A DNA stretch of 30,641 nucleotides from a virus: the IMG/VR virus record IMGVR_UViG_3300029922_000230, positions 1-30,641 of that record; one strand, written 5' to 3'. The notes beneath the pieces are model-generated. The model worked only from the letters and a program-made list of their open reading frames with translations, did no database searches and was not told the origin of the DNA. The position numbers and the translations under genes were made by a program. Positions 14,412-22,741 of the stretch are shown here, in pieces (within the stretch, counting starts at the first letter, position 1; the number at the start of each line of letters is the position of its first letter).

Positions 14412-17400
14412 TTATTGCGCGAGCATATTTCCGGGCCGCATCTGATTCATCAGCTCAGAGACGACCGTTTCGCGCGCGACGCGCTCGACGTGGTCGCCCA
14501 CCTGACGCGCGAGATCGGCGTTCTGTTCCGCGGAGCCGCCCGCGGCGTTCAGCGTGATGTTGTTGTTCACGTTAATCGCGTGACCGCCACCCGAGCCGCC
14601 GATCGTCATCGCCTTCATCTGGGCTTTGGTGAAAACACCTTCGCCCTTCTGAGTGATGATCGGCACTTCATCCGAACCAATCACGCCGCCCGTGTGGAAG
14701 CGAGGCGCTCCATGGAAAGCCTCCCAGGCCGCGAAGCGCGTGGGTACGCCAGCGGCGCCAACGATGTCGCCGCTATGGTGAATACCAAACATAGCGCCAA
14801 GCGAACCCATGATGCCGCCAATGCCGCTAGGCTGCATTGGACCGGTCGGACCCACGACGCCACCCTTACCACCGCCGCCGCCAAGAGCCTCGCCGCCAAG
14901 TTTACTAGCGCCGCCGCCAGCGACGCTGGTGAACATTCCGGTCAGTCCCGTGCCGCCCAAGAGACCAGATGTGGCGCCCTTCAGCGCGGTCGACAGCAGG
15001 CTCTTTTCAATACCATCCGCGATACCCATCCAATTCGCGCGGTGGGTCATGATCATCGAGGTCACGCCATCGAGCGCCGAGCTCATCGCCCCAGCCATAT
15101 CGGACTGAACGTTCTTTGATACATCGCCCCAAGCCTGCATCTCCTTGCCGATGGGGCTCTTAGCGGCCAGGGCGGCTTCCTGATAGGCTAAGTCCTTATT
15201 AGCCTTGGCTTCAAATTCAGCCTTCTGTTCGAGCGACCCGTGAAAGTTAGCTACGTCCCGATCATAGCCTTCCTTAGCGAGACTAATTACCTCGGCGTCG
15301 CGCTCGGCTTCCGTCATCGTGGCCTGCTTCGCGGCTTCAACCTTCTTATTGAGCGCATCAAGCTTTTGCACCGAGTCGAGGCTCTCGCCGCTCGACATGG
15401 TGTCGGTTCTTAGCTTCTCCGCCGCGACGACATGCGGATCGTTGGGATCCTTGTAAAGCGCGCGCTGCTTGGCGACGTTCTTATCCAGATCCTCTCTCAG
15501 ACGAATTAACGCTTCGGATACGCCCTTGCCGCCGCTTTTGATCCCGCTCATGAGGTTCGCCAGATCGTCGTTAATCTTCTGGCTCTTTTCCGTCATGCTC
15601 TCCGAGGACGCCTTAGCGGCCGACTGAAGCTTCTCATGGTCGGCATACGCCTTCGCCGCCACGTCGGCTTTATCCGCCATAGCTAGAAAATCCTTGAACG
15701 CGGGGTTCGCCGGATCGATAGAATGAGCGCTCGAATCGAGACCGCCGTCGTGAATTTTCTCAAGCGCCTTCGCGCGATTGGTGCCCACGCCATCGGCTTC
15801 AAAGTCGCGACGCCCGAAAACCTTCTTAAACTCATCCATCATCTCGCGTATTGCGAGGTTGGCGTCCTCCATCTTCTTTTGCGCCTCTAGCGTACCGATC
15901 TGGCCCATCTTGAGACCTTGATCAGTCGATAGATTGAGAGCGGAAGACACGGATGGCGTTTTCGGTACGGATGGCGCTGTCGGTACGGATGGCGCCGCCA
16001 CCGGCAGCGAATTCGCATATTGCGTCCACTGATCGGAGTTGCGACCGGCGCGAACGATATGCGAATTCTTTTCGTCATCGAAAGCTCGCACTTTATCGCC
16101 AGCCGTGCCTTCCATATCCAGGTGAAGATGGGTGTTCGAGATGCCGATGCCGCGAAAGCCGGCCATGACGCCCGCGGTGACGGCCGCGGTGTACTGAGCG
16201 TCCGTCATCCCTGACGTGGAGATATCTACGGCCTGGCCCTTATAGTGCAAGGAATTCTTCGCATGGTCGCCCTCCGTCGTCGAGTTAACTGTCAGCGTGC
16301 CAAGCGTAGCCTCCATCGCCTGAAGCGCGTTTTTCACTTCAGAGGTGATCTTATCGTTCGCGCTCGTCTGCGCCGAGCCCGGTCCCGCGTTACCAAAGTG
16401 AATACCATCGGCCCAATTCGGAGAAGGCTCGGCGCCGCCCATGATCGAGCCGTTCAGCGTCGGGTTGCCTGTCGGAACGTTGATACCATTGGCGCCGCCA
16501 AGGAGCGCGAGAAGCGGGTTATTACCGCCCTGCGAAGCGGCGGCGGCAAATGTAGCGCCAGCGCCTTTCATAGCGTCGCCGGTTCCCCGCAGCGCGTCGT
16601 TCAGATTATTGATCTTACTGACCAATGTTCCGCCAATCGCCTGTTCGAGCGTCGCGCCAAACGTCTTCGCGGTTTCAGTATTGGAGATGATTTGCTGCCG
16701 CAGCGCGGTTAGACGCTGCTGCTCGACGGTCTCGCCGCCATGACCCGCGAAGTGACCCTCCCGAAGCTGCTCCATAAGCTGCTCGGACTCACTATTCTTG
16801 CCGAATTTATCCTTAAAAATACCTTCTTTCAGCTTGTCGATAGTTTCATCCAGCGCCTTGTCGAGCTTGTGATCGCCCTCCATGATCTTATTAAGATCAT
16901 CGGCTTCTTTCTTAGCTTCTTTAATTTGCAGAATCAGGTTACGGACGAACTCGCTATCGCCATTGGCCCGCTCCATGCGCGTCCAGGTCTCATAGAGCCT
17001 CTCAGCCTCATAATCAGCGCCGCGAATACCAGCGCTATAGCCGCCAATGCTCTCCTTGAGCTTCTCGAGTTCGGTCTGCGCCTTCTCAATCAGCGCCTTA
17101 TCGTCTACAGGCTTGGCGTTCTTTTGCAGACCCATGACTTGATTTTGCGTCTGTAACTGTTGACGTCTTAGGTCAAGAATACGCTTCTCCGCATCAGCCT
17201 GAACTTCGATATTCGCGTTCTTTTGCTTGAAGTCTCCCGTTTCAGCGACCTTCGCTGATAGCGCGGCCTCTTCCTTGATCGCGGTGATCTGTTCGTCGTA
17301 GTAACTCATGTTACGATCATGCACTAGCTGTTCGTATTCAGCCTGGGCAAGCGACGTAGACTTTTTCTCGTTGGCGAGTTTGGTGTATTTTTCACCGTAT

Positions 17401-19808
17401 TCGTCTGCGTCTTTATTAGCCTGACGATTATAGTCACGCTCCTCCTTCATCTGCGTCTCATCCATTGACGTGATGTAAGGCTTGGCGTTTTTCTTCGCGT
17501 CGTTCTTGTCACCTTCGGCGTAGTTCTTACGCTCCTCAATACGGAGATCCGACATCTTTTTCTCCTGTTCGGCGTAATCGATCTTCGCGGCTGCGCGCTT
17601 CTGCTCCCAGCTCCTAGAATCGCCTTCTCCATCAGGATTAGCTGAAAGAGTGCCAAACTGTTGGTTCTTCGCGTTCTGATACCACTCAGCCGTTTTCCTA
17701 AGACTATCGAGCTTCGCCTGCTGCTGCTTCACAAAAGGGTCGCCAGATTCAGCTGCTTCGCGTGACGCCGCGCCGTAATGCTCTAGGTTTTCCCAGGCCT
17801 CCTTCGCCTTATGATTAAACACGTCGAAATATTCAGAGAGAAAACCGACCGCGGCCATCGCAATAGGAGCCGCGACCGCGATCCCCATGAAGCCGGTCGC
17901 GATCGCCGGCAAGAAGGCGATTAGGTTCCTACCGCTGCGAGCAAGGGCGCTGGTTCCGGACTCAGCTTCAGCTACAGCCAGACGCTCGGAGGCGGCTGCA
18001 ACACCCAGCGCGCTCGCGTTAGCGGCGACGGCGTCTCGTTTCGCGGTCGCCTGCGCCCTGATCGCGGTCAACTCCGCTTCATTCTGCTGAAAGTCTGTTC
18101 GCGCGACGGTTTCCGGAGTCGCGCGCGCTACACGGAGCGCTTCGTTGTACCGAACCTGCGCGACGGTGACGCGGTCTATTGCGTCAGCTTCAGCCTGAAG
18201 CTTAACGTTCGTTAGTTCGATCATATCGCGATGCAGCTCCTCCTGAGCTCTCGTCGCGGCTTTGTTTAGATTGGCCTGAGCAAGCTCAGTGCGAGCCACA
18301 CCGCCACTCAAATGCGGCTGCTCATCGGCTCTAGCCTGGGCCGCATCCGCCCTGACGCGCTGATCCTTGATATTCTGTTTCGCCGCCTCGACAGTCTTCA
18401 TACTAGCGAGCTCTGCGGCAGCGATCTCGGAGTTGAGCGTCTTCTTGGCGTTGAGCTGCTTAGCTTCCAGATCATTCTGCTCGATCAGGGTGCGCGATCC
18501 GGCGCTGGGCTGCGTATCGGCGAGCCGGCGCATCTCATCGGCGACACTCTGCGAGTTACCCGCGCGAACGTGAGCCGTGCCGGCGGCCTGTCGTGCCTCT
18601 CGCAGCTCCCTCTCCGCCACAGCCTGACGCTTCAGCGCCGCGGTGGCGCTGTTAATCTCGACAGCATCGAACGCCGTCGTCCACTGAGCTTTAATAAACG
18701 TCAGTTCCGTCTTGATGCTGCCTAGTATGCCGATAAGACCGCCAATACCCCCGATCGCTAGTTTTACGCCAAATCCCATAGCCATCGCTTCGCCGGCCGC
18801 GACGATCTCTTCTCTGAATTTTACAACCCAATCGATCGCGCTTCGGATATCGCTTACGATAGCGGTAAGATCCTGACCGAGCGTGTCGCCCAGACCCTTA
18901 GCGGTGCCGCTGGCGAGAAACTCGTTAAAGTCGACCGCCTGCTTCTTAATAACCTCGAAGAAGCCGTTGGCGTTCGGCAGACCGCTCTCAGACATCGGCT
19001 TGCCGACGTTGATGATCGCCAAATCTTGAAGCAGAAGCGCGGTACGGCCAATCTGACCGTTGAAGGTCTGCATCTGGCGCACGGCCGCGCCGCCAAAGGA
19101 TCGCTCGAACTCGAGATTCAAGGCTTGAATGGTGCTCTTAGCGTCAACGGTGCCGGTGTGAATATCCGACATCATCTGGCCGTAGGACTCGCCGACCGAT
19201 CGCGCCATGAGCTTCGCGGCCGAGGGGATCGCCATCATGAGCTGATTACGCAGCTCCTTCATCTGGACGACGCCCTTACCGGCCATTTCCTGCATAGCCA
19301 AGGAAGCGCGGTTTAGTTCGCTATCGCCGCCACCGAAGGCCGCGACGGCGTCAACAAGCGCCTTCATACCGCCAGCCATGGGGTCGAGCCCAGCGGCGTT
19401 CAGTCGAACAAAGGCGGTATGAATGGCATTCAGAGAGAACGGCGCGTCTTTCGCCATGTTCCGGAGCTGAGTGACGCTTTCGGTCGCTTCCTTCAGCGGG
19501 TCTTGCGCCACCGAGAGCGTCTTCATGATCGTAACCATGCGCTCGAACTCGGCGTTGACGCCGACAATCTCTCGAACCCATGACGTCGTCGCGGTCTCGA
19601 CCATGCCGAGCGCCTGGTGCGTGAGCCCCAGAACAACGGTTACGTCGCGTAGCGTGCTTAGAAAGCTCTTGGAGCTATCTTCCATCTTTCGGATGGAAGT
19701 AACGACATTGCCGGCCTTGCTTTCGAACTTAGTGAGCGACTCGCCCGCACGCAACATGCCAGACGAGAACGAGCCGTCATCAAGTTCGAGTTCAACTTTC
19801 AAGGCCAT
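14412..19808 (-). CDS. Tape measure protein with embedded M15-like peptidase
   Basis: 1,798 residues; it sets tail length and travels down the tube at infection. The N-terminal region (about 90-290: APFSLNAIHTAFVRLNAAGLDP, MAGKGVVQMKELRNQL as separate motifs) is the conserved tape-measure domain. Hydrophobic segments occur at about 336-366 and 623-660. Long Ala/Glu/Lys-rich coiled-coil stretches fill the middle. Residues about 1146-1250 form a peptidase M15-type domain with SLHYKGQAVD (H1188, D1195) and THLHLDM (H1227, H1229), the expected zinc ligands. The C-terminus (FHTGGVIGSDEVPIITQKGE) is typical of lambda-family tape measures. AAGG precedes the ATG by about ten bases. The embedded domain probably cuts peptidoglycan cross-links during penetration. 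Confidence 0.93.
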   Translation of the reverse strand: MALKVELELDDGSFSSGMLRAGESLTKFESKAGNVVTSIRKMEDSSKSFLSTLRDVTVVLGLTHQALGMVETATTSWVREIVGVNAEFERMVTIMKTLSVAQDPLKEATESVTQLRNMAKDAPFSLNAIHTAFVRLNAAGLDPMAGGMKALVDAVAAFGGGDSELNRASLAMQEMAGKGVVQMKELRNQLMMAIPSAAKLMARSVGESYGQMMSDIHTGTVDAKSTIQALNLEFERSFGGAAVRQMQTFNGQIGRTALLLQDLAIINVGKPMSESGLPNANGFFEVIKKQAVDFNEFLASGTAKGLGDTLGQDLTAIVSDIRSAIDWVVKFREEIVAAGEAMAMGFGVKLAIGGIGGLIGILGSIKTELTFIKAQWTTAFDAVEINSATAALKRQAVAERELREARQAAGTAHVRAGNSQSVADEMRRLADTQPSAGSRTLIEQNDLEAKQLNAKKTLNSEIAAAELASMKTVEAAKQNIKDQRVRADAAQARADEQPHLSGGVARTELAQANLNKAATRAQEELHRDMIELTNVKLQAEADAIDRVTVAQVRYNEALRVARATPETVARTDFQQNEAELTAIRAQATAKRDAVAANASALGVAAASERLAVAEAESGTSALARSGRNLIAFLPAIATGFMGIAVAAPIAMAAVGFLSEYFDVFNHKAKEAWENLEHYGAASREAAESGDPFVKQQQAKLDSLRKTAEWYQNAKNQQFGTLSANPDGEGDSRSWEQKRAAAKIDYAEQEKKMSDLRIEERKNYAEGDKNDAKKNAKPYITSMDETQMKEERDYNRQANKDADEYGEKYTKLANEKKSTSLAQAEYEQLVHDRNMSYYDEQITAIKEEAALSAKVAETGDFKQKNANIEVQADAEKRILDLRRQQLQTQNQVMGLQKNAKPVDDKALIEKAQTELEKLKESIGGYSAGIRGADYEAERLYETWTRMERANGDSEFVRNLILQIKEAKKEADDLNKIMEGDHKLDKALDETIDKLKEGIFKDKFGKNSESEQLMEQLREGHFAGHGGETVEQQRLTALRQQIISNTETAKTFGATLEQAIGGTLVSKINNLNDALRGTGDAMKGAGATFAAAASQGGNNPLLALLGGANGINVPTGNPTLNGSIMGGAEPSPNWADGIHFGNAGPGSAQTSANDKITSEVKNALQAMEATLGTLTVNSTTEGDHAKNSLHYKGQAVDISTSGMTDAQYTAAVTAGVMAGFRGIGISNTHLHLDMEGTAGDKVRAFDDEKNSHIVRAGRNSDQWTQYANSLPVAAPSVPTAPSVPKTPSVSSALNLSTDQGLKMGQIGTLEAQKKMEDANLAIREMMDEFKKVFGRRDFEADGVGTNRAKALEKIHDGGLDSSAHSIDPANPAFKDFLAMADKADVAAKAYADHEKLQSAAKASSESMTEKSQKINDDLANLMSGIKSGGKGVSEALIRLREDLDKNVAKQRALYKDPNDPHVVAAEKLRTDTMSSGESLDSVQKLDALNKKVEAAKQATMTEAERDAEVISLAKEGYDRDVANFHGSLEQKAEFEAKANKDLAYQEAALAAKSPIGKEMQAWGDVSKNVQSDMAGAMSSALDGVTSMIMTHRANWMGIADGIEKSLLSTALKGATSGLLGGTGLTGMFTSVAGGGASKLGGEALGGGGGKGGVVGPTGPMQPSGIGGIMGSLGAMFGIHHSGDIVGAAGVPTRFAAWEAFHGAPRFHTGGVIGSDEVPIITQKGEGVFTKAQMKAMTIGGSGGGHAINVNNNITLNAAGGSAEQNADLARQVGDHVERVARETVVSELMNQMRPGNMLAQ

Positions 19809-19832
19809 AAAACTATACCTTCAACTGAAGCC

Positions 19833-20078
19833 TTATCGAAAGGCGCTTGCGAGAGACTTCAAAGACTGAAGTCCGACTTTATCCAGCTGTTCGGTCAGCT
19901 TTTCAGCCGCGACGTCTATCTCCGCGACCGTACCCATTTGCTTTCTCAGGTCGCTCATGAGTAGTGAGAGACCTTCACCGGACTGAACGCTTGCGCCTAT
20001 CATCGCGGTTTTGATGGATTCTTCGGCCGTTATTCTATCGATATTTCGATGCATTAGCCAGAAGCGAGCGATCGGCAT
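19833..20078 (-). CDS. T: Tail assembly chaperone, T-frame part (ATG-bounded segment)
   Basis: 81 residues from the first ATG, but the frame is open upstream to 20180 and reads sensibly there (YDFGYVFCRVVRFYSLSD before MPIARFWLMHRNIDR). No ribosome site precedes the ATG at 20078. It lies in the -1 frame of the preceding chaperone gene, and a slippery heptamer occurs in the overlap, so it is most likely made only as the C-terminal part of a G-T fusion, as in lambda. In that model T recruits the major tail protein to the tape measure during assembly. It would be non-structural. Confidence 0.75.
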   Translation of the reverse strand: MPIARFWLMHRNIDRITAEESIKTAMIGASVQSGEGLSLLMSDLRKQMGTVAEIDVAAEKLTEQLDKVGLQSLKSLASAFR

Positions 20079-20116
20079 TTTAAGTACCGCTCGATCGCTT
20101 AGGCTATAGAATCGAA

Positions 20117-20509
20117 CTACGCGGCAGAAGACGTATCCGAAGTCGTAAGACTTGACGTTGCGGGAGGGTTTGCGGCAGCATCAGCCGCAACCTCCCCGTC
20201 AGCTTTACGCTCGCCGTTATGCGTCTTGGCGAACTCGAGAATCTTATTGAGACTCGCCAGCGGCAACTGAATCAGCATTTCGTGAGTGAGGGTCTTGAAG
20301 GATCGGCCGATCATCTTCGTCAGCGTGCCGATCTCGGTCTCGATGTCGGTGGCGACGGCGAGAGCCTGCATATCCTTGGTGTTGGCAATCCACGCCTCGA
20401 CCGTCACAGGGGATAGCGCATGAGCGACGCCAGCGAGCTTGATGGTAACTTCGGGGAATTCGCTCGCGATCGCGTCCAGATCAAGAAATTTCGTCGGTGC
20501 GGAAGCCAT
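20117..20509 (-). CDS. G: Tail assembly chaperone, G-like
   Basis: 130 residues, small and mostly helical, with an Ala/Thr/Ser-rich disordered tail. It lies directly between the major tail protein and the tape measure, the conserved site of tail assembly chaperones, which coat the tape measure during tube polymerisation and are not in the virion. Sequence similarity to lambda G cannot be judged by eye; the assignment rests on position, size, and the overlapping -1 frame with a slippery site (20165-20171). A short stem-loop AAGTC-TTAC-GACTT (minus strand, 20153-20140) lies 11 bases after the heptamer and might stimulate slippage. A terminator separates the gene from the major tail gene. Confidence 0.78.
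   Translation of the reverse strand: MASAPTKFLDLDAIASEFPEVTIKLAGVAHALSPVTVEAWIANTKDMQALAVATDIETEIGTLTKMIGRSFKTLTHEMLIQLPLASLNKILEFAKTHNGERKADGEVAADAAANPPATSSLTTSDTSSAA
20165..20171 (-). other. Slippery heptamer AAACCCT for -1 frameshifting
   Basis: In the G frame the codons read GCA-AAC-CCT, so A-AAC-CCT fits the X-XXY-YYZ rule for tandem slippage; both tRNAs re-pair as AAA and CCC. It is the only such heptamer in the window where the T frame is open and G has not stopped. A 5-bp stem-loop begins 11 bases downstream. Confidence 0.65.
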
Positions 20510-20526
20510 GGGTGTTTCTGTCCTGT

Positions 20527-20561
20527 CAAAGAAAAACTGGCGCTTCTTGCGAAACGCCAGT
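20527..20561 (-). terminator. Intrinsic terminator after the major tail protein gene
   Basis: On the minus strand ACTGGCGTTTC pairs with GAAGCGCCAGT (11 bp with one G-U) around a GCAA tetraloop, followed immediately by a T-run (TTTTTCTTT). It lies 36 bases after the major tail protein stop and before the chaperone gene. It would reduce transcription into the chaperone and tape measure genes. Confidence 0.85.
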
Positions 20562-20573
20562 CAATATTGATCT
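20558..20573. promoter_or_regulatory. Intergenic palindrome, degenerate copy beside the terminator
   Basis: CAGTCA-ATAT-TGATCT keeps the TCA-N4-TGA core. It abuts and slightly overlaps the 5' arm of the terminator stem that follows the major tail gene. Confidence 0.5.
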
Positions 20574-20596
20574 ATCTCACTTGAAATTACAAGTGA

Positions 20597-21460
20597 TTAG
20601 ATGGCCGAAGCGTCACCGATCAAGAAGAGATTGCCGTAGACCGGGTCCGGATAGCCCGTGAAGGTGACGTCGTAGATGCGCTCCTTCTCGAGTTGGTAGG
20701 CGAACTTCAAGCCGCCGGCGGTCGCCGCATACGGGATGTTAAAGTCTTCCGAGCGGTTCGTGTCGGCGTTCGCCTGCGGATGTAAGGTAAGCAGCTGGGC
20801 GATCGCGAGTAGCGAGGTGCCGACCGCGGTCGGGACGGTCACTTTGATCTTGGTGCCGAGAACGCCGCCCGTCAGGGTCGCGCCGGAAAGCGTCACGGTG
20901 CCGGTGCCGGTCTTGGCGAGGGTGATGGTGTTCGAGGAGAAGTAGGCGGTGTCATAGCTGTCCGCGACGATCGTCGCGACGCCTAGAGCCGAGGTGCCCG
21001 TAACCATGCCGACCAGCGGATCTTCATCGATGTTGAACTGCGCCACGAAGTTCGCGGCCTGCGCCGTGACCGAAGCGCCGATCAAGAACTGATTGGCGGC
21101 GAGCGGACCAGTGGCGACGGCGGTGTAGGTCTTGCCGTTGACGGAAATGGTGTCGCCGACAGTCGCAACCGTGGTCCAGGTGATCGTACCCGAAGCCTTG
21201 ACGGCGCCGTTCTCGTCGATGACAGCGCCCGGCATGATGCGGACCAAGTTGTCGAGTGTGGTTTCCGCCAACGGCACTTTCACCGAGACCGTGCGGCCCA
21301 GGATGATTTCGTTGATGACGGACTTGCCATACTGATCGACCAACACCTGATGCGTCTCGGTCTTGACTTCGACGTCCACGCCGCCCTGGGTATAGCCCAG
21401 GTCAACGCCGCCAAAGAGAACCTTGCAGACACCCAGGCGAACGTTATTTGTGTTGCTCAC
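20597..21460 (-). CDS. Major tail tube protein with inserted domain
   Basis: 287 residues, GTG start with AGGA about eight bases upstream. The ends (GVDLGYTQGGVDVEV near the start; YQLEKERIYDVTFTGYPD near the end) are those of siphophage tail tube proteins. Residues about 92-215 look like a separate inserted module (VGDTISVNGKTYTAVATG, FLIGASVTAQAANFVAQFN, SGATLTGG), of a kind I recognise as recurring in surface-exposed regions of phage structural proteins. The tube protein forms stacked hexamers around the tape measure. The gene is flanked by two palindromes upstream and by a palindrome plus strong terminator downstream, suggesting it is transcribed and ended as its own unit within the operon. 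Confidence 0.88.
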   Translation of the reverse strand: MSNTNNVRLGVCKVLFGGVDLGYTQGGVDVEVKTETHQVLVDQYGKSVINEIILGRTVSVKVPLAETTLDNLVRIMPGAVIDENGAVKASGTITWTTVATVGDTISVNGKTYTAVATGPLAANQFLIGASVTAQAANFVAQFNIDEDPLVGMVTGTSALGVATIVADSYDTAYFSSNTITLAKTGTGTVTLSGATLTGGVLGTKIKVTVPTAVGTSLLAIAQLLTLHPQANADTNRSEDFNIPYAATAGGLKFAYQLEKERIYDVTFTGYPDPVYGNLFLIGDASAI

Positions 21461-21464
21461 GGCG

Positions 21465-21479
21465 TTTTCCTTCGGAAAA
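21465..21479 (-). promoter_or_regulatory. Hairpin covering the ribosome site of the major tail gene
   Basis: On the minus strand TTTTCC-GAA-GGAAAA forms a 6-bp stem whose 3' arm contains the Shine-Dalgarno-like AGGAAAA, four bases before the GTG start. It could mask the ribosome site until opened, but the stem is short and A/T-rich. Confidence 0.4.
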
Positions 21480-21484
21480 TTGGG

Positions 21485-21499
21485 AAGTCAAAGTGACTT
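21485..21499. promoter_or_regulatory. Intergenic palindrome with 3-base spacer
   Basis: AAGTCA-AAG-TGACTT has perfect arms but a spacer of three rather than four bases. It is the promoter-proximal member of a pair upstream of the major tail gene. Confidence 0.6.
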
Positions 21500-21527
21500 G
21501 AACAATTATAACCTTGAAAACGCCGAT

Positions 21528-21543
21528 AAGTCAAAGCTGACTT
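21528..21543. promoter_or_regulatory. Intergenic palindrome, perfect copy
   Basis: AAGTCA-AAGC-TGACTT has perfect arms and overlaps the stop codon of the tail terminator gene. With the copy at 21485 it forms the only pair in one gap, 43 bases apart start to start (about four helical turns). Confidence 0.65.
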
Positions 21544-21953
21544 AGCACGTTTGGCATAATATATTGGGAAGATAGGTTGATCGCCCACTCATAAACGTTA
21601 CCCGCCGACCTCGGATAGACGATTGGCAGGTTGACGGGGTAGCATTGCATAATACGCAACAGCACGGTCATGCCATCGGCGTCATAAAACGTCTGATTAG
21701 TCATCGTCAACGCATTGGCGATGTTAATAGCCATTGCATCCCCGGTCGCATGATCCTTATTACGATAGATGGCCTGAAATCGCGCCCTGTAGAAATCAGG
21801 GACGTAGTGATTGACCGGGATACCCTGCGCCGGCAGCTTCAAAAGAATGCCGTTGATACAGCTCTCGGGCATATGGTGCTCGAATATATCGACGCCTAGC
21901 GCTGTCGCGAGTCCGGCCTCGATCAGAATTCCGGCGATGCAGTCGAGGTTCAC
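21531..21953 (-). CDS. Probable tail terminator / tail completion protein
   Basis: 140 residues with a GTG start overlapping the previous stop as GTGA. The fold looks mixed alpha/beta: an N-terminal helix (LDCIAGILIEAGLATAL), a strand with CINGILLKLPAQGI, a central FYRARFQAIYRNKDHATGDAMAINIANAL and later strands. The R-x-R-F-Q-x-x-x-R pattern in a small protein just before the major tail gene is common in tail terminators and related minor proteins, which cap the tube and contact the neck. The assignment is from position and general pattern. Confidence 0.62.
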   Translation of the reverse strand: MNLDCIAGILIEAGLATALGVDIFEHHMPESCINGILLKLPAQGIPVNHYVPDFYRARFQAIYRNKDHATGDAMAINIANALTMTNQTFYDADGMTVLLRIMQCYPVNLPIVYPRSAGNVYEWAINLSSQYIMPNVLSQL

Positions 21954-22384
21954 TTATCATCTCCCAGTGCGGTTGCGGCGATAGTCTGCATCGTCACCTG
22001 GAAAATCTCCTCGGGTAGCTTCTCGGCATAGAAGTCGACAGCGCGGCCGATGAAGTCCTCTCCGATATCGATACCGGGATTCGCTTCCATCTTCGCGAAC
22101 GTGCCGGGGCCAATACCCATATGCGAGTAGTTTTGATCGATCTCAGCCGCATAATCGAGACCCTCGCCGCCGACGATATCGATCTCAAGCCGACCGCGTT
22201 CGCCGCGATTTACGACCTTGTGAATGGAATCCTCGAGATCGCCGGTGTCATGCGGCGTCTGAAGTTTCGCCAAAATAACGATCTTGTCGGTGACATTCTG
22301 CATCGTGCGACGCGCGTGATCAGGTACCTTCTCGGCGCAGTAACGAAATGCGGCGATCAGTTCATCGCCGCCCTTAATTCTCAT
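21950..22384 (-). CDS. Neck / tail-component protein, HK97 gp10-like
   Basis: 144 residues from ATG 22384. The frame is open to 22420 but the upstream part lies inside the previous gene, and MRIKGGDELIAAFRYCAEKV is the usual start of this family. Motifs include ARRTMQNVTDKIVILAKLQTP-HDTGDLEDSIH, matching the K-x-x-x-P-x-x-TG-x-L-x-x-S pattern of HK97 gp10-type proteins, then beta strands with YAAEID, and a C-terminal helix. These proteins sit at the head-tail joint or near the tail top. The stop overlaps the next start by four bases. Confidence 0.75.
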   Translation of the reverse strand: MRIKGGDELIAAFRYCAEKVPDHARRTMQNVTDKIVILAKLQTPHDTGDLEDSIHKVVNRGERGRLEIDIVGGEGLDYAAEIDQNYSHMGIGPGTFAKMEANPGIDIGEDFIGRAVDFYAEKLPEEIFQVTMQTIAATALGDDK

Positions 22385-22392
22385 GCCGGGTT

Positions 22393-22740
22393 TCACTGTT
22401 CCCACTCCTCGAAGTCGCACTCGTAATGATCGAGCGCGCCATCCATGCCCCAGCGAGGCTCAACCATCATCACGCGCAGATAGCGACCAGCGATCGAGAA
22501 TTTGTCTTCCTCGTTGATCGGTACGTTGGCGGGGAACAGAATCGTCGCGGCGACCACATCTTCGTCAACGTTGCCCTTGGAGGCGGAAGCGTCGGATCGA
22601 ACTGGCGTCTTCTTGACGGTGACGTCCAGCTCGACGACGCCGCAACCGACCTTAATCGTGTTCGCGCTATAGATCGGCGATCCAAACTTATCGGTCCCAA
22701 GGAACTTGGTCCAATAACCGAAATTATTGGGGATAAACAT
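22393..22740 (-). CDS. Probable head closure / stopper protein
   Basis: 115 residues, beta-rich, with GGAG six bases before the ATG. It contains a central segment AATILFPANVPINEEDKFSI and a final ECDFEEWEQ. Small beta proteins of this size between connector and gp10-like genes are usually stoppers (SPP1 gp16 class) that close the capsid after packaging. No diagnostic motif is visible, so the role is inferred from gene order. Confidence 0.5.
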   Translation of the reverse strand: MFIPNNFGYWTKFLGTDKFGSPIYSANTIKVGCGVVELDVTVKKTPVRSDASASKGNVDEDVVAATILFPANVPINEEDKFSIAGRYLRVMMVEPRWGMDGALDHYECDFEEWEQ

Positions 22741-22741
22741 C

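Larger units (their letters stand above)
19833..20509 (-). other. GT: Predicted G-T fusion by -1 ribosomal frameshift
   Basis: Reading G from 20509, slipping back one base on AAACCCT (20171-20165) after residue 115, and continuing in the T frame gives a 225-residue product ending at 19833. The T frame has a TGA at 20183-20181 and is then open, so slippage must occur between there and the G stop at 20117; AAACCCT is the only X-XXY-YYZ heptamer in that interval. Position between the major tail protein and the tape measure is where this recoding event is conserved in long-tailed phages. Confidence 0.75.

Noticed and set aside
15955-15995. Short direct repeat in the tape measure gene
   Set aside because: Encodes a simple Pro/Ser/Val linker next to the peptidase domain; ordinary low complexity.
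20140-20153. AAGTC-GTAA-GACTT as a twelfth palindrome copy
   Set aside because: It lacks the central A/T of each half-site (5-base arms), lies within a coding region, and is better explained as a possible frameshift stem-loop.
22385-22420. Upstream start for the gp10-like protein
   Set aside because: It overlaps the previous gene by 28 bases and adds residues not typical of the family; ATG 22384 begins at the usual MRIKGGDEL.
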